NCBI GenBank assembly: GCA_938045295.1
Contig: CALINO010000018.1
Coordinates: 19,391 to 83,390 of the forward strand
Source: an uncultured Arenicella sp.
GTDB lineage: Bacteria; Pseudomonadota; Gammaproteobacteria; Arenicellales; Arenicellaceae
Length of the DNA: 64,000 bases
Direction: 5' to 3'
The notes under the pieces are model-generated. The model was not told the origin of the DNA. It saw nothing but the letters and a program-made list of their open reading frames with translations, and did no database searches. A program made the translations under genes and the position numbers. How positions within the stretch are numbered: position 1 is the stretch's first letter; each line of letters opens with the position of its first letter. Of this stretch, positions 1 to 8,895 are shown piece after piece.

Positions 1-3000
1 GTTTGCTTTTGCGCCAAATAATGCGGAAATGGTTGGTGGGGCAAAATAAAAGTGTAATGTTTGCTTGCCACTGAACTGCTTATCGAGCGCTTGCTGAAAA
101 CGGCCATCTGTGTACAAGCGCCCCACTTCGTATTCGTCTTTAATCGCCATTAACTTATACAGCGCTTTGGCTACGGCCTTACTAAGGTCATTGTTATTTT
201 CGAACTTAGTGTCATGTTGACGCACCTGTTGTATGATCTGTCTATATTGTTGCGAATAAGCTTGATTTTGATACTCAACCAACTCTTTGGCTCTGAAGTC
301 GACAATTTCGTCAATCGATTGTTCCCGCGGCTTCGCTTGAGAAAGCTTAGCGATGCTTTGCACTTCAGAGCGATCTAAATAAATACGCCGCCCCCACTCA
401 AAGGCCATTTGATTAAACTCAACCCGTGTGCCATTAAGCTCTAGTGCTTTGTTGATTGCTTTTGCACTGACTGGCAGCAGGCCTTGCTGGTAGGCGTAAC
501 CCACCAACAATAAATTGCTGGCTATGGAGTCTCCCAACAACTCGGTTGCAAACTCAGTGGCGGGTAAGAAATGAGCTCTGTCCTGGGCAAGCTCATGCTC
601 AATGCTTTGCTTCATAGCATCAACATTGTAGTGTGTGTCTGGGTTATTAACGAATTCAAGCGTTGGAGAAACCGTATCATTCACCACCGCGTAGGTTCTT
701 TGCGTGTGCATTTTAGCCAATGAGTCATCGCTCGCGGTAACCAATATATCAGCGCCCAGCACTAGGTCAGCATCGCCAGCAGGGATACGCACCGCATGAA
801 TGTCTGATTGCTTTTCAGCAATACGCAAGTGACTTACTACTGGCCCAAATTTTTGTGCTAAACCGGTTTGATTCAAGGTGGCAACGCCTTTACCTTCAAG
901 ATGAGCCGCCATCGACAGCACCGCAGTAACGGTTAAGATACCGGTACCGCCAATGCCAGTTACCATTACATTCCACGGTTGCTCAAGGCTTGGTTTTAAC
1001 GGCGTCGGAAGTTCTTTTTTAGCCATACCTCTGGCTTCAGGCTTGTTTAGCTCCGCGCCTTCAACGGTAACAAAACTTGGGCAAAACCCTTTCAGACATG
1101 ATTGATCAAGGTTGCAGGCATTTTGATCAATTTTTCGTTTGCGCCCCAATGACGTTTCCAGCGGGGCGATGGATAAACAATTAGACTGTACGCTACAATC
1201 GCCACAACCTTCACAAACAGCGTCATTGATAAACACACGAGATTTGGTTTCAATAAGTTTGCCTCGCTTAATTTTACGCCGTTTTTCTGAGGCACACATT
1301 TGCTGATAAATCAGCACGGTACACCCGTTGGCTTCGCGCAAAGATTTTTGCACCTGATCTAAATCATCACGGTGACTGACGGTGACCACGTTGTCAGCTA
1401 ATGAATGATGCGGTTCGGGTTGGTCAGACACCAACTCAACACGTTTAACGCCCTCACCTTTAAGTTGCAGTATCAATTCAGGAAGCGACAGGCTGCCGTC
1501 CACTTCTTGGCCGCCGGTCATTGCCACCGCTTCGTTGTAGAGGATTTTATAGGTAATGTTTACCTTAGCGGCTATCGCCTGCCTAATCGCTAAAATTCCC
1601 GAATGAAAATAAGTACCGTCGCCAAGGTTCTGAAAGATATGTGGCCTATCGGTAAATTGCGCCATACCCACCCAATTAGCGCCTTCGCCGCCCATTTGTG
1701 TAAAACCATGAGCCGGGCGTGTTTCACTCCAGGTCGACATGTAGTGACAACCAATTCCACCGCCTGCGACTGAGCCTTCGGGCACTTTGGTTGAGGTGCT
1801 GTGCGGGCAACCAGAACAATAGGTTGGCTGACGCACCGAAACGTCTCGGGGTTTAGCGAGAATGCGCTCTTTTTCTTCGATAAAGCGAATGCGTTCCTCA
1901 ATTATGTCACTGGTAAAGAATGGCTTTAATCGCGCGGCGATCACTTTCGCAATCATGGCCGGGGTTAGTTCTGCCAAATTAGTCAGTAGAGTATTGCCAT
2001 TTTCGTCGTATTCACCCACCACTTTAGGGCGTTTGTCTACCGGCCAGTTATACAGTTGACCCGTGAGCTGATCTTCCATGACCGAACGCTTTTCTTCGAC
2101 CACCAATATTTCGTCCAAACCTTCGGAAAATTCATGCGTTTTTACCGATTCTAATGGCCAAGGCATGCCTACTTTATACACTCGAATGCCAATATCACTG
2201 GCCATTTTCTCGGTGATGCCTAAGTCATCAAATGCTTGCAGCACGTCTAAATAACTCTTCCCAGAAGTCAAAATACCGAACTTGGGCGTTGGGCTGTCGA
2301 TAACAATTTTATTGAGTTCGTTTTCTCTGGCGAACGCCAGCGCGGCGTAGATTTTATATTTATTGAGACGTTCTTCTTGCGCTATGGGTGTGTCAGGCCA
2401 ACGAATGTTTAAACCACTTTCAGGCATTTCAAACGTGGTTGGTATATTAATTTGAATGCGTTTGGGGTCAATTTCAGCCGAAATGGCCGAATCCATGTTC
2501 TCAGTAATGGCTTTTAACCCAACCCAACACCCGCAATAACGAGACAATTCCCAGCCATAAACCCCCAAATCAAGCACTTCTTGCACGTTGGCTGGCGCTA
2601 ACACCGGCATCGATAAGCTGGCAAAAATGTGTTCCGATTGATAAGGATACGTGGATGACTTACAACCGTGGTCATCACCCACCACCGCCAACACCCCGCC
2701 GTACTCTGAGGTGCCAATGGCGTTGGCGTGCCTAAAGGCATCAATGCTTCGATCCAAGCCGGGGCCTTTTCCGTACCACAAGCCAAACACACCGTCGTAT
2801 TGACTGCCCGGCAACAAGCCCACTTCTTGTGAGCCACGAACGGCTGTAGCCGCTAAATCCTCGTTCACTCCGGGTACAAACTTTATGTCGTGTTGGCTCA
2901 GATATTTTTCCGCCTTCCACATCGCTTGATCGACTCCCCCAAGCGGTGAGCCTCGATACCCAGACACAAAACCAGCGGTTTTTAAGCCTCGTTCTTGATC

Positions 3001-3165
3001 GCGTTGGTGTTGCAAAATTGGCAATCGAACCAAGGCTTCAATACCGGTTAAATACGCCTGAGTTTGGCTTAATGAATACTTATCATCTAAACAGACGTCT
3101 CGAAGTTGAACCTTGTCATTGTGTTTTTGATCAAACCGACGCGTTCGGGTACTTAGTGCCGCCAC
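1..3165 (-). CDS. Indolepyruvate/2-oxoacid ferredoxin oxidoreductase family protein (fused, 3' end outside window)
   Basis: A long uninterrupted minus-strand frame of 1055 codons runs off the window edge. It starts at a GTG (3165) preceded by a GGAGAG ribosome site; no ATG fits better. The family oxidatively decarboxylates aryl- or branched-chain 2-oxoacids to acyl-CoA with TPP and ferredoxin, in the cytoplasm. Seen in order: an N-terminal pyruvate-oxidoreductase-like domain (GSPLGGVD near residue 60, GKGPGLDRS near 120); a TPP-binding half with CSGCPHS and GGGIGCHYM; a Cys-rich ferredoxin-like stretch (CEGCGDC, CLKGFCPS); then an IorB-like half starting at VTGIGGTGILT. The usual family length is about 1150-1200 aa, so roughly 100 residues are missing. 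The Lrp gene is divergent, a common regulator arrangement for amino-acid-derived oxoacid enzymes. The exact oxoacid is not readable. Confidence 0.9.
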   Translation of the reverse strand, partial: MAALSTRTRRFDQKHNDKVQLRDVCLDDKYSLSQTQAYLTGIEALVRLPILQHQRDQERGLKTAGFVSGYRGSPLGGVDQAMWKAEKYLSQHDIKFVPGVNEDLAATAVRGSQEVGLLPGSQYDGVFGLWYGKGPGLDRSIDAFRHANAIGTSEYGGVLAVVGDDHGCKSSTYPYQSEHIFASLSMPVLAPANVQEVLDLGVYGWELSRYCGCWVGLKAITENMDSAISAEIDPKRIQINIPTTFEMPESGLNIRWPDTPIAQEERLNKYKIYAALAFARENELNKIVIDSPTPKFGILTSGKSYLDVLQAFDDLGITEKMASDIGIRVYKVGMPWPLESVKTHEFSEGLDEILVVEEKRSVMEDQLTGQLYNWPVDKRPKVVGEYDENGNTLLTNLAELTPAMIAKVIAARLKPFFTSDIIEERIRFIEEKERILAKPRDVSVRQPTYCSGCPHSTSTKVPEGSVAGGGIGCHYMSTWSETRPAHGFTQMGGEGANWVGMAQFTDRPHIFQNLGDGTYFHSGILAIRQAIAAKVNITYKILYNEAVAMTGGQEVDGSLSLPELILQLKGEGVKRVELVSDQPEPHHSLADNVVTVSHRDDLDQVQKSLREANGCTVLIYQQMCASEKRRKIKRGKLIETKSRVFINDAVCEGCGDCSVQSNCLSIAPLETSLGRKRKIDQNACNLDQSCLKGFCPSFVTVEGAELNKPEARGMAKKELPTPLKPSLEQPWNVMVTGIGGTGILTVTAVLSMAAHLEGKGVATLNQTGLAQKFGPVVSHLRIAEKQSDIHAVRIPAGDADLVLGADILVTASDDSLAKMHTQRTYAVVNDTVSPTLEFVNNPDTHYNVDAMKQSIEHELAQDRAHFLPATEFATELLGDSIASNLLLVGYAYQQGLLPVSAKAINKALELNGTRVEFNQMAFEWGRRIYLDRSEVQSIAKLSQAKPREQSIDEIVDFRAKELVEYQNQAYSQQYRQIIQQVRQHDTKFENNNDLSKAVAKALYKLMAIKDEYEVGRLYTDGRFQQALDKQFSGKQTLHFYFAPPTISALFGAKAN

Positions 3166-3320
3166 AACTCTCTCCTACTCACCAATGAAACAACATTAGA
3201 AAATAACCTATATGAACTAAAATTATAGTATTTGCACAGAGATAAATTTATGCTATCAATCTATGAGAATGGCACTTTCGTGAAAAAATTATTCTCAATT
3301 AACAATATTTACGCATAAAT

Positions 3321-3797
3321 ATGATCGACTTAGACAAAATTGACACAAAAATACTTCAATTACTGCAAAAAGATGCATCACGCAGTACTACGGACATTGC
3401 TGAGCATCTGAGTCTGAGCCAGTCACCCTGTTGGAGGCGTATTAAGCGCTTGCAAGATGCCGGTTTAATTCGTAAAACGGTCTCGTTAATTGATCGAGAA
3501 GCGATCGGCATGGACTTAGTTGCGTTCATTACCATTAACCTAAGTCAGGCTGGGCGCAAAAGTATGGCAAGCTTTGAGACCGAGGTATCTAGCTTAGAAG
3601 AAGTCATGGAGTGCTACACCATGACTGGCGCTTGGGATTACATGCTCAAAATCGTTGTCAAAGACATACGCCAATACGAAACCTTTATCAGAGATCAGCT
3701 TTTAGCGAAAGTTCCGAATATAGGAGAAATCCATTCTCATATAGCGGTGACCGAAATTAAAAACACCACTCAACTGCCATTAAAGTCTCAACTGTAA
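3321..3797 (+). CDS. Lrp/AsnC family transcriptional regulator
   Basis: A 158-aa protein with the classic Lrp layout. Residues 5-60 form an N-terminal helix-turn-helix (LDKIDTKILQLLQKD, then SLSQSPCWRRIKRLQDAG). A ligand-binding RAM domain follows from about 66 to 150. The family senses amino acids or oxoacids and acts as octamers. It is divergent from the indolepyruvate-type oxidoreductase with a 155-bp gap, so regulation of that gene by aromatic or branched amino acids is the natural inference. The gap is AT-rich and contains a GAGAAT...ATTCTC inverted repeat. The ATG start gives a full-length family protein, although the ribosome site is weak. It ends 33 bp from the convergent CheX-like gene, with a terminator between them. 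Confidence 0.9.
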   Translation: MIDLDKIDTKILQLLQKDASRSTTDIAEHLSLSQSPCWRRIKRLQDAGLIRKTVSLIDREAIGMDLVAFITINLSQAGRKSMASFETEVSSLEEVMECYTMTGAWDYMLKIVVKDIRQYETFIRDQLLAKVPNIGEIHSHIAVTEIKNTTQLPLKSQL

Positions 3798-3803
3798 TTG
3801 GTT

Positions 3804-3824
3804 AAAAACGCGAGTTGCCTCGCG
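3804..3824 (-). terminator. Rho-independent terminator of the panP-cheX-like unit
   Basis: Read on the minus strand: a CGCGAG stem, GCAA tetraloop, CTCGCG stem, then TTTTT. It lies just after the CheX-like stop codon. The T-run exists only for the minus strand, so it probably does not stop lrp transcripts. Confidence 0.75.
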
Positions 3825-3830
3825 CTCTCG

Positions 3831-4283
3831 CTACGACGGTTGAAGATTAATGATTAAGTTGGAACGGTATTGGTTGCTGGATAATGGAATAACGTAGGTA
3901 TCCGCAACATCGGACAAATCCATGTCGTCGTTCTTACCATGCATTAATTTCGGTGGTTGTAATACGAATTCTTTACCAAATTTTTGGCGTGTATTACCCG
4001 CAATGGTATTAGAAATTTCACCGACTAAGTCCAGTAAATTATCTGGATTAAGCGACGGCACCTTTAGATCACTTAACAAACGCACGGCCGTCAAAGCCAT
4101 GGTTGAAAAGTACACTGAGCCTTTGTGATTACCAGAAATTGGAATTTCGCCAGTATATTCATACAGATGCTCTTTAACATCGTTAGTAAGAAATGGCGTA
4201 CCTGATTTGACGTTTATTTCACTGACCTTGTCAAAATATTTTTGCGTGACATCAACGAACACGCCTAGCTTTTTCTCATCCAT
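3831..4283 (-). CDS. CheX-like chemotaxis phosphatase-domain protein
   Basis: A 150-aa single-domain protein of the CheC/CheX/FliY type. The diagnostic motif ExxN is present in DLVGEISNTIAGN (Glu89, Asn92); in CheX these residues dephosphorylate CheY-P or other receiver domains. A preceding GSVYFSTM strand and a hydrophobic helix match the family core. No chemotaxis genes are nearby. It lies 45 bp after the aspartate decarboxylase on the same strand, so it may be co-transcribed with that gene. Stand-alone CheX-like proteins outside che operons may act on other response regulators; its partner is unknown. Before the start codon is a run of seven G residues, a strong and slightly unusual ribosome site. 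Confidence 0.75.
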   Translation of the reverse strand: MDEKKLGVFVDVTQKYFDKVSEINVKSGTPFLTNDVKEHLYEYTGEIPISGNHKGSVYFSTMALTAVRLLSDLKVPSLNPDNLLDLVGEISNTIAGNTRQKFGKEFVLQPPKLMHGKNDDMDLSDVADTYVIPLSSNQYRSNLIINLQPS

Positions 4284-4328
4284 ATATACCCCCCCGGATA
4301 GGATTAAGATTGTTAACCTTTAAATATC

Positions 4329-5993
4329 CTACACCATATTGCGTATCGTTGACAATATAGATTGAGTACCTTCTCGCTGAGCCAGCTTAATTTGTTCCGA
4401 TAATATGGAACGCAACGTCTCTAATGTGGTCATCGGATTCGCCAACACAACCCTAAAGACCGAGGTGGGCATGCCGTTGTATTGTGCTTGTGAAAAGCGT
4501 GTTCGTGATACAAATGTCTTACCCGCCGCACGCTGTTGCTTCTGCATACGCTTAACAATTTGATCTAACTGAGCATTCACTTCGCCCTGCAGTTCAGTAC
4601 TGGCGCCAGCTAAAATGGCCTGAATGTCGGCGGGCACATAACGATAGGTAAGAATATTAAGTTCTGGCTTGGTAATAAGCTCAAAGTCGGGGTGTTGATC
4701 AATCATTTTGGCAAAGCTGTGGGCTTTATCAATATTTTGATCAATCAAAATTTCATAGCCTCGGCGGCCAATAATATGAAATGCAGCGTGCACCAGCATC
4801 GCCATGCCCGGGCGGCTGCCTTCCAAAGAATACTGCCCTAAGTCTTTAGAGCCCGCTCGCAATATATATTCAGCATGGTGCTCAACCGCGCTTAACTGAG
4901 TGGGATCGCGAAAGACAACCATGCCCGCACCTTGCGGTACATACAGCTGCTTATGCGCATCAATGGTGACCGAGTCGGCCAGTTCAATGCCATTTAATAT
5001 GTGCTTGTGAGTGTTAGACAGCAATGTGGGGCCACCCCAGGCAGCATCCACATGAAAATGCGCGCCAAACTCGTTGGCAATGTTGGCCATATCCAGCAAC
5101 GGGTCTACGTAACCAGTCTCAGTAGCTCCGGCAATACCGACGATGGCCATGATGCCAATGCCAGACTGGCGCAGTTCTACGCAGGTGTTACTTAAGGCAT
5201 TAATGTCTATTTTAGAATTTTCGTCAGTGGGTATGGCAATCAAATTATCACGGCCAATACCAAGCACATCTACCGCTTTGCCTAAAGAATAATGGCCGCG
5301 TTCAGACACCAACACCGCCACATTACTGTAAGCGTAGTGCTTTAACGCCGCTACCAGCCCTTCTTTGGCAACGCCTTCGAAACCGTCTTTGGGTTTCAAT
5401 AATTGATTGCGTGCCACCCATAATGCGGTGATATTGGCGGTGGTGCCGCCAGAACAAAAGGCGCCCAGTGCACGGCGCGCATTGTGTAAATTTTCAGTGT
5501 AAAATTGGTCGTCACCTTGATAAACCAACTGATGCAGCATGCCCATTACTTGGCGCTCTAATGGCGTAAACGCCTTAGAGGTTTCGATTTTCACCAAGTT
5601 TTGGTTTAGTGCCACCATAATGCGTGACAATGGCAGCATAAAGTACGGCAACGGTGTGGCCATATGCCCAATAAAACCGGGCGCAGCCGTGTGTACTGAA
5701 TGTGCCACCAATTTTTTCATTACAAAATCAGTGTATTCAGACACGAACTGCGGCACTTCAGGCACCTTCGCGACAGAAAAATCTTGCTCAATGGCAGACA
5801 GTGACTTTTCTCGAGCCACAATGCGGTCGCCTAAAAAACCCATCAAATTGACCGATATTTCCTTATCAATGGCGCCTAAGGTGCTATTGGGCGCTTCAGG
5901 CACGGTAAAGATACGATATAAGTTCTCAATACTGGCCGTGGCCAACATGTGAGGGTTTATTTCATTTACCTTTGCTGTACTCTTATCTTTCAA
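4329..5993 (-). CDS. panP: Pyridoxal-dependent aspartate 1-decarboxylase PanP
   Basis: A 554-aa group II PLP decarboxylase. The PLP lysine is Lys348 in TIDAHKQLYVPQGAG. The cofactor aspartate is in FHVDAAWGG (314-321), and the stacking His is in ERGHYSLGK (near 234). Length and N-terminus match the PanP family of Vibrio and Pseudoalteromonas relatives, which convert aspartate to beta-alanine for pantothenate and CoA synthesis where the pyruvoyl enzyme PanD is absent. It could otherwise be a glutamate/tyrosine-type decarboxylase, but the family match is good. It is followed by the CheX-like gene. No regulatory site is evident in the 95 bp before it. Confidence 0.85.
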   Translation of the reverse strand: MKDKSTAKVNEINPHMLATASIENLYRIFTVPEAPNSTLGAIDKEISVNLMGFLGDRIVAREKSLSAIEQDFSVAKVPEVPQFVSEYTDFVMKKLVAHSVHTAAPGFIGHMATPLPYFMLPLSRIMVALNQNLVKIETSKAFTPLERQVMGMLHQLVYQGDDQFYTENLHNARRALGAFCSGGTTANITALWVARNQLLKPKDGFEGVAKEGLVAALKHYAYSNVAVLVSERGHYSLGKAVDVLGIGRDNLIAIPTDENSKIDINALSNTCVELRQSGIGIMAIVGIAGATETGYVDPLLDMANIANEFGAHFHVDAAWGGPTLLSNTHKHILNGIELADSVTIDAHKQLYVPQGAGMVVFRDPTQLSAVEHHAEYILRAGSKDLGQYSLEGSRPGMAMLVHAAFHIIGRRGYEILIDQNIDKAHSFAKMIDQHPDFELITKPELNILTYRYVPADIQAILAGASTELQGEVNAQLDQIVKRMQKQQRAAGKTFVSRTRFSQAQYNGMPTSVFRVVLANPMTTLETLRSILSEQIKLAQREGTQSILSTIRNMV

Positions 5994-6088
5994 TCTAAAA
6001 CTCGGGTTATTTAACGTGCAAAACGCGGCGCGGTGATTATAGGCCAGTCATTATACTGCGCCAATAATTAACAATGATACTTGGCATT

Positions 6089-6832
6089 TTATGTTTCTAT
6101 TTGACCTAAATTGGCATCAATGATTGCACCGTTAATGACCGGATTGTCAGCGCAAAACCAAAGAGTCTCAGCAATTTCACTGGGCTGAGCTAAACGCCGG
6201 TGAGCAATATTGCCAACGATGTGCTGATAAATTTCAGGGTTCTTGCCTAAATGCTCGCTCAGCATCTCAGTCTCAGTAAAGCCGGGGCAAACGGCGGCCG
6301 TGTGAATCATGCTACCAGCCAAATCTTGGCACGTAGCACGCATTTGGCCAATCACTGCATGCTTAGAAATAACGTACGCGTGCGTGTTCGCTACCGCCTT
6401 ACGACCCAAGGTAGAACTAATATACAAAATCGATGATCCTGCGCTCATGTGCGGCAACAACAAGGTATTAAGCTCAGCGGGAGCCACCACATTAAGTTGC
6501 AATACTGAACGCAACACATCGCCATCAATGTCGCTCACCGTTTCTTTGGTCATTCTGGCCGCATTGTGTACCAGCACCAATTGTTCGATTTTGTCATTCT
6601 CAGTGTCGGGTTCATTGTCACCTTGAGAATCAAATAAAGCATCAATAATGCTTTTACCATGCTTGGCTTTCCAATCAGTTTCAGCAAGGTCAGCGGCAAT
6701 ATTACGCGCCCCCTCTAATGGGCATTCAGAGCGCGAGATATTGATCACCCTAAACCCTTGCTGTTGAAACCGTGTTGCCGTAGCAAGCCCAATGCCTTTA
6801 CTGGCACCGGTAATAATAACAACGTTACTCAT
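6089..6832 (-). CDS. Short-chain dehydrogenase/reductase (pterin operon)
   Basis: A 247-aa classical SDR. The Rossmann motif TGASKGIG is at residues 7-14. The catalytic Ser is in YISSTLG, and Tyr and Lys are in YVISK. The start is taken at ATG 6832, which shares its A with the TGA stop of the upstream transporter gene (TGATG), implying translational coupling; an in-frame TTG one codon upstream is less likely. It is the last gene of QueD-like - YhhQ - SDR. In that context a sepiapterin-reductase or dihydropteridine-reductase-like role is plausible, but the sequence gives only the SDR fold. It is NAD(P)(H)-dependent and cytosolic; substrate unknown. Confidence 0.75.
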   Translation of the reverse strand: MSNVVIITGASKGIGLATATRFQQQGFRVINISRSECPLEGARNIAADLAETDWKAKHGKSIIDALFDSQGDNEPDTENDKIEQLVLVHNAARMTKETVSDIDGDVLRSVLQLNVVAPAELNTLLLPHMSAGSSILYISSTLGRKAVANTHAYVISKHAVIGQMRATCQDLAGSMIHTAAVCPGFTETEMLSEHLGKNPEIYQHIVGNIAHRRLAQPSEIAETLWFCADNPVINGAIIDANLGQIET

Positions 6833-7599
6833 CAAGACCTCTCAGACGACAACCCTAAATAGGGTTTGAGCTTTGCAACTAAAATATAAATGATTGGAGT
6901 GTCTATCAATGCCGATACCAACTTAAACAAATAGTTGCTCAACATAAGACCAAAAATAACGCCAATGGCCATATCGCCGGCTAAAAATGCGGCACCAAAC
7001 GTGACGCTAATAACCGCCGCTGAATCCACCAATTGACTGACCATAGTGCTGCCATTGTTGCGCAGCCACAAATGCTTGCCATTGGTTTTGCGCTTAATCC
7101 AGTGAAATAAAAACACATCCACATATTGTGCCAATACGTAGGCCAACATAGACGCAAATACCGCCCCGGTAGTGTTGGCGTAAATCAAGTAAAACAGCTC
7201 GACCGAACCCGAAACCGTGGCACCACTGGGCAAGGCCACATCCGACGCTAACGCCAACGATTGCCAAGGAGGCTGAGCGGAGGGGGCTACCGCAGGCAGC
7301 GCATTGGCCAACCACATTACGGCGAGAATAAACCCGTTTAAGATCAAGCCAACAGTCACCATAAAATTGGCTCGGGCGCGACCGTACAGCTCACTAATCA
7401 AGTCGGTGCATAAAAAGGTAAGCGGGTACGCCAACACCCCTACGGCCAGCTGCATTGGCCCCAGTTGCACAAAACGAGTAATGCCAATGACATTCAATAA
7501 TGTCATTGCGCATAAGAAAAAACCGGCCAACACCAGAAACACTCGTTCACGTCGTTCTTGAATCTCGCTGCCGCTTGTCGCGTAAGTGTGGTGTTTCAT
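6832..7599 (-). CDS. yhhQ: Queuosine precursor transporter family (YhhQ/VUT)
   Basis: A 255-aa polytopic inner-membrane protein with about six hydrophobic segments. It carries the family signatures AYPLTFLCTDLISELYGR and WLRNNGSTMVSQLVDS. YhhQ proteins import 7-cyano-7-deazaguanine or related queuosine precursors. An in-frame start further upstream (7674) would overlap the QueD-like gene by 62 bp. The ATG at 7599 leaves a 13-bp gap and gives the normal N-terminus, so it is preferred. It is coupled to the SDR downstream by a TGATG overlap. Its position between a pterin-synthase-like gene and an SDR suggests a deazapurine/pterin salvage unit. Confidence 0.85.
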   Translation of the reverse strand: MKHHTYATSGSEIQERRERVFLVLAGFFLCAMTLLNVIGITRFVQLGPMQLAVGVLAYPLTFLCTDLISELYGRARANFMVTVGLILNGFILAVMWLANALPAVAPSAQPPWQSLALASDVALPSGATVSGSVELFYLIYANTTGAVFASMLAYVLAQYVDVFLFHWIKRKTNGKHLWLRNNGSTMVSQLVDSAAVISVTFGAAFLAGDMAIGVIFGLMLSNYLFKLVSALIDTPIIYILVAKLKPYLGLSSERS

Positions 7600-7612
7600 A
7601 ATCTGTTTCGTG

Positions 7613-8104
7613 TTAACTCGATTGCCAACGAGCAATACCCCATTGATTTGGCCCAGAAGAAACGCGCATTTCAAAAGCCGTAATATTAAGCTCTTCCAAC
7701 TTCTTTTTATCGGCCGTCAGCAAATCCAAAAAGTAATGAGCCAAAGACTCAATAGTAATATTTTTCACTGGTAACAAAATAGTGTCGGTTTTTAATAATG
7801 GCTGAGTAATATGATTATGGGTGATGTGATGAAACTGCTCATCAGAGTTAATGTCCAAATAAGGTGAGTCGGCGGCAATCAATGTGTACTCATCGTATTG
7901 CCGACACAATTCTTTCAGCACTTTTTTGTAAATGGCGTAATCAAACAACAAGCCGTTACTGTCAATTTCGCCGGTTATTTCGGCGGCTATACGCCAATTA
8001 TGGCCGTGCAAACGTTCACGTTCTGTCGCCGAAAATATCGTAAAGTGCGCCGCTGAAAAGTGTAAATAGGACTTTTCAATTTCAATTGATGCGGTTCTCG
8101 CCAT
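7613..8104 (-). CDS. 6-pyruvoyl-tetrahydropterin synthase / QueD-like protein
   Basis: A 163-aa T-fold protein. The zinc-binding histidines are present: His20 in FSAAH, and His33 and His35 in LHGHNW. Other family residues such as DYAIYK and ESLAHY are also recognisable. In QueD and PTPS a catalytic Cys sits four residues before the HGH motif; here that position is Arg29, flanked by Glu28 and Glu30. The protein may therefore belong to a divergent COG0720 subgroup with other chemistry, or use a Glu as in PTPS-III-type enzymes. First gene of a three-gene operon with a YhhQ-type transporter and an SDR. The reaction product is uncertain. Confidence 0.75.
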   Translation of the reverse strand: MARTASIEIEKSYLHFSAAHFTIFSATERERLHGHNWRIAAEITGEIDSNGLLFDYAIYKKVLKELCRQYDEYTLIAADSPYLDINSDEQFHHITHNHITQPLLKTDTILLPVKNITIESLAHYFLDLLTADKKKLEELNITAFEMRVSSGPNQWGIARWQSS

Positions 8105-8165
8105 GCTGTTTTAAACCCTGCGTTACTTGTTTAAGGCTGCGTGCAAATTAAAGCCCGCCGCGTAA

Positions 8166-8834
8166 TCACTTTATTTTACGTTCTTGTGGAAGATTAAATT
8201 CCACCGTCACTTGCGTTTCTATACGTTGAAAAGGCGCGTCGTCGTTGGTTATGTTAAGGCGCAGCGTGTCTTGAAACTGACCGCGCACCATTCGCACTTG
8301 CTTGCCTGCATCGTCACTGTCTTGCCACTTACTTATGGAATCAACGGTGAATGAGTCACACTCAAGGTACACACCGTACGCATTGGAGTACGCCATTAGC
8401 TCATGCCGGTCTCTAAGCTTGAGTTCACCGCACGGCTTGGAACCATCAACCGATGGCTGTAATGGCTTGCCTTGCCAATCACTGACTGTATTGCGGCCTT
8501 TACGTAACTTGCCGGAAACAAAACGCTGCATTTCATCAAGTTGAATACGTTCATCTTCCGCCTGCAGGCGTTGAGCAATTAAAAAAGTGGCGTTATTTTT
8601 TTCGTGATAAGTCAGTGACAACTGCGACACCGGGTCGGCGCTTTTTCGATACACATAAGCGCCTTTATTGGGGCCATCGTCAAAACTGATTCGCAGGTAA
8701 GCTTGTTTTATGTCACGAACACTGACGTCATCGCGCTGCTCAGAGCAAGCGGATAAAAGCGAAAGTGCCAGCAGAAAAAAGACACCGCGCTTAAGCACAT
8801 TTACCGATAAATCATTGCATATAAAACTCGCCAT
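8166..8834 (-). CDS. Hypothetical lipoprotein
   Basis: About 222 aa, family not recognised. The start is taken at ATG 8834, preceded by an AAGGGTG ribosome site; an ATG three codons upstream is possible. A hydrophobic signal (residues 13-29) ends in a lipobox, LSAC, with Cys30 as the lipidated residue, so it is predicted to be membrane-anchored in the periplasm. The remaining roughly 190 residues are hydrophilic, with no metal or catalytic motif I can name. It lies 61 bp upstream of the QueD-like gene on the same strand and 52 bp after the WbpM-like gene. It may simply be a free-standing gene between two operons. Confidence 0.7.
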   Translation of the reverse strand: MASFICNDLSVNVLKRGVFFLLALSLLSACSEQRDDVSVRDIKQAYLRISFDDGPNKGAYVYRKSADPVSQLSLTYHEKNNATFLIAQRLQAEDERIQLDEMQRFVSGKLRKGRNTVSDWQGKPLQPSVDGSKPCGELKLRDRHELMAYSNAYGVYLECDSFTVDSISKWQDSDDAGKQVRMVRGQFQDTLRLNITNDDAPFQRIETQVTVEFNLPQERKIK

Positions 8835-8895
8835 TTGGATCACCCTTACATCACTAATATCGCCGATATCACTGGTATCACTAAAGGCGAGCCAG

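Noticed and set aside
2946..3188. Small plus-strand open frames within the 1-3165 gene
   Set aside because: They lie antisense to a continuous 1055-codon frame with family motifs throughout, and have no ribosome sites.
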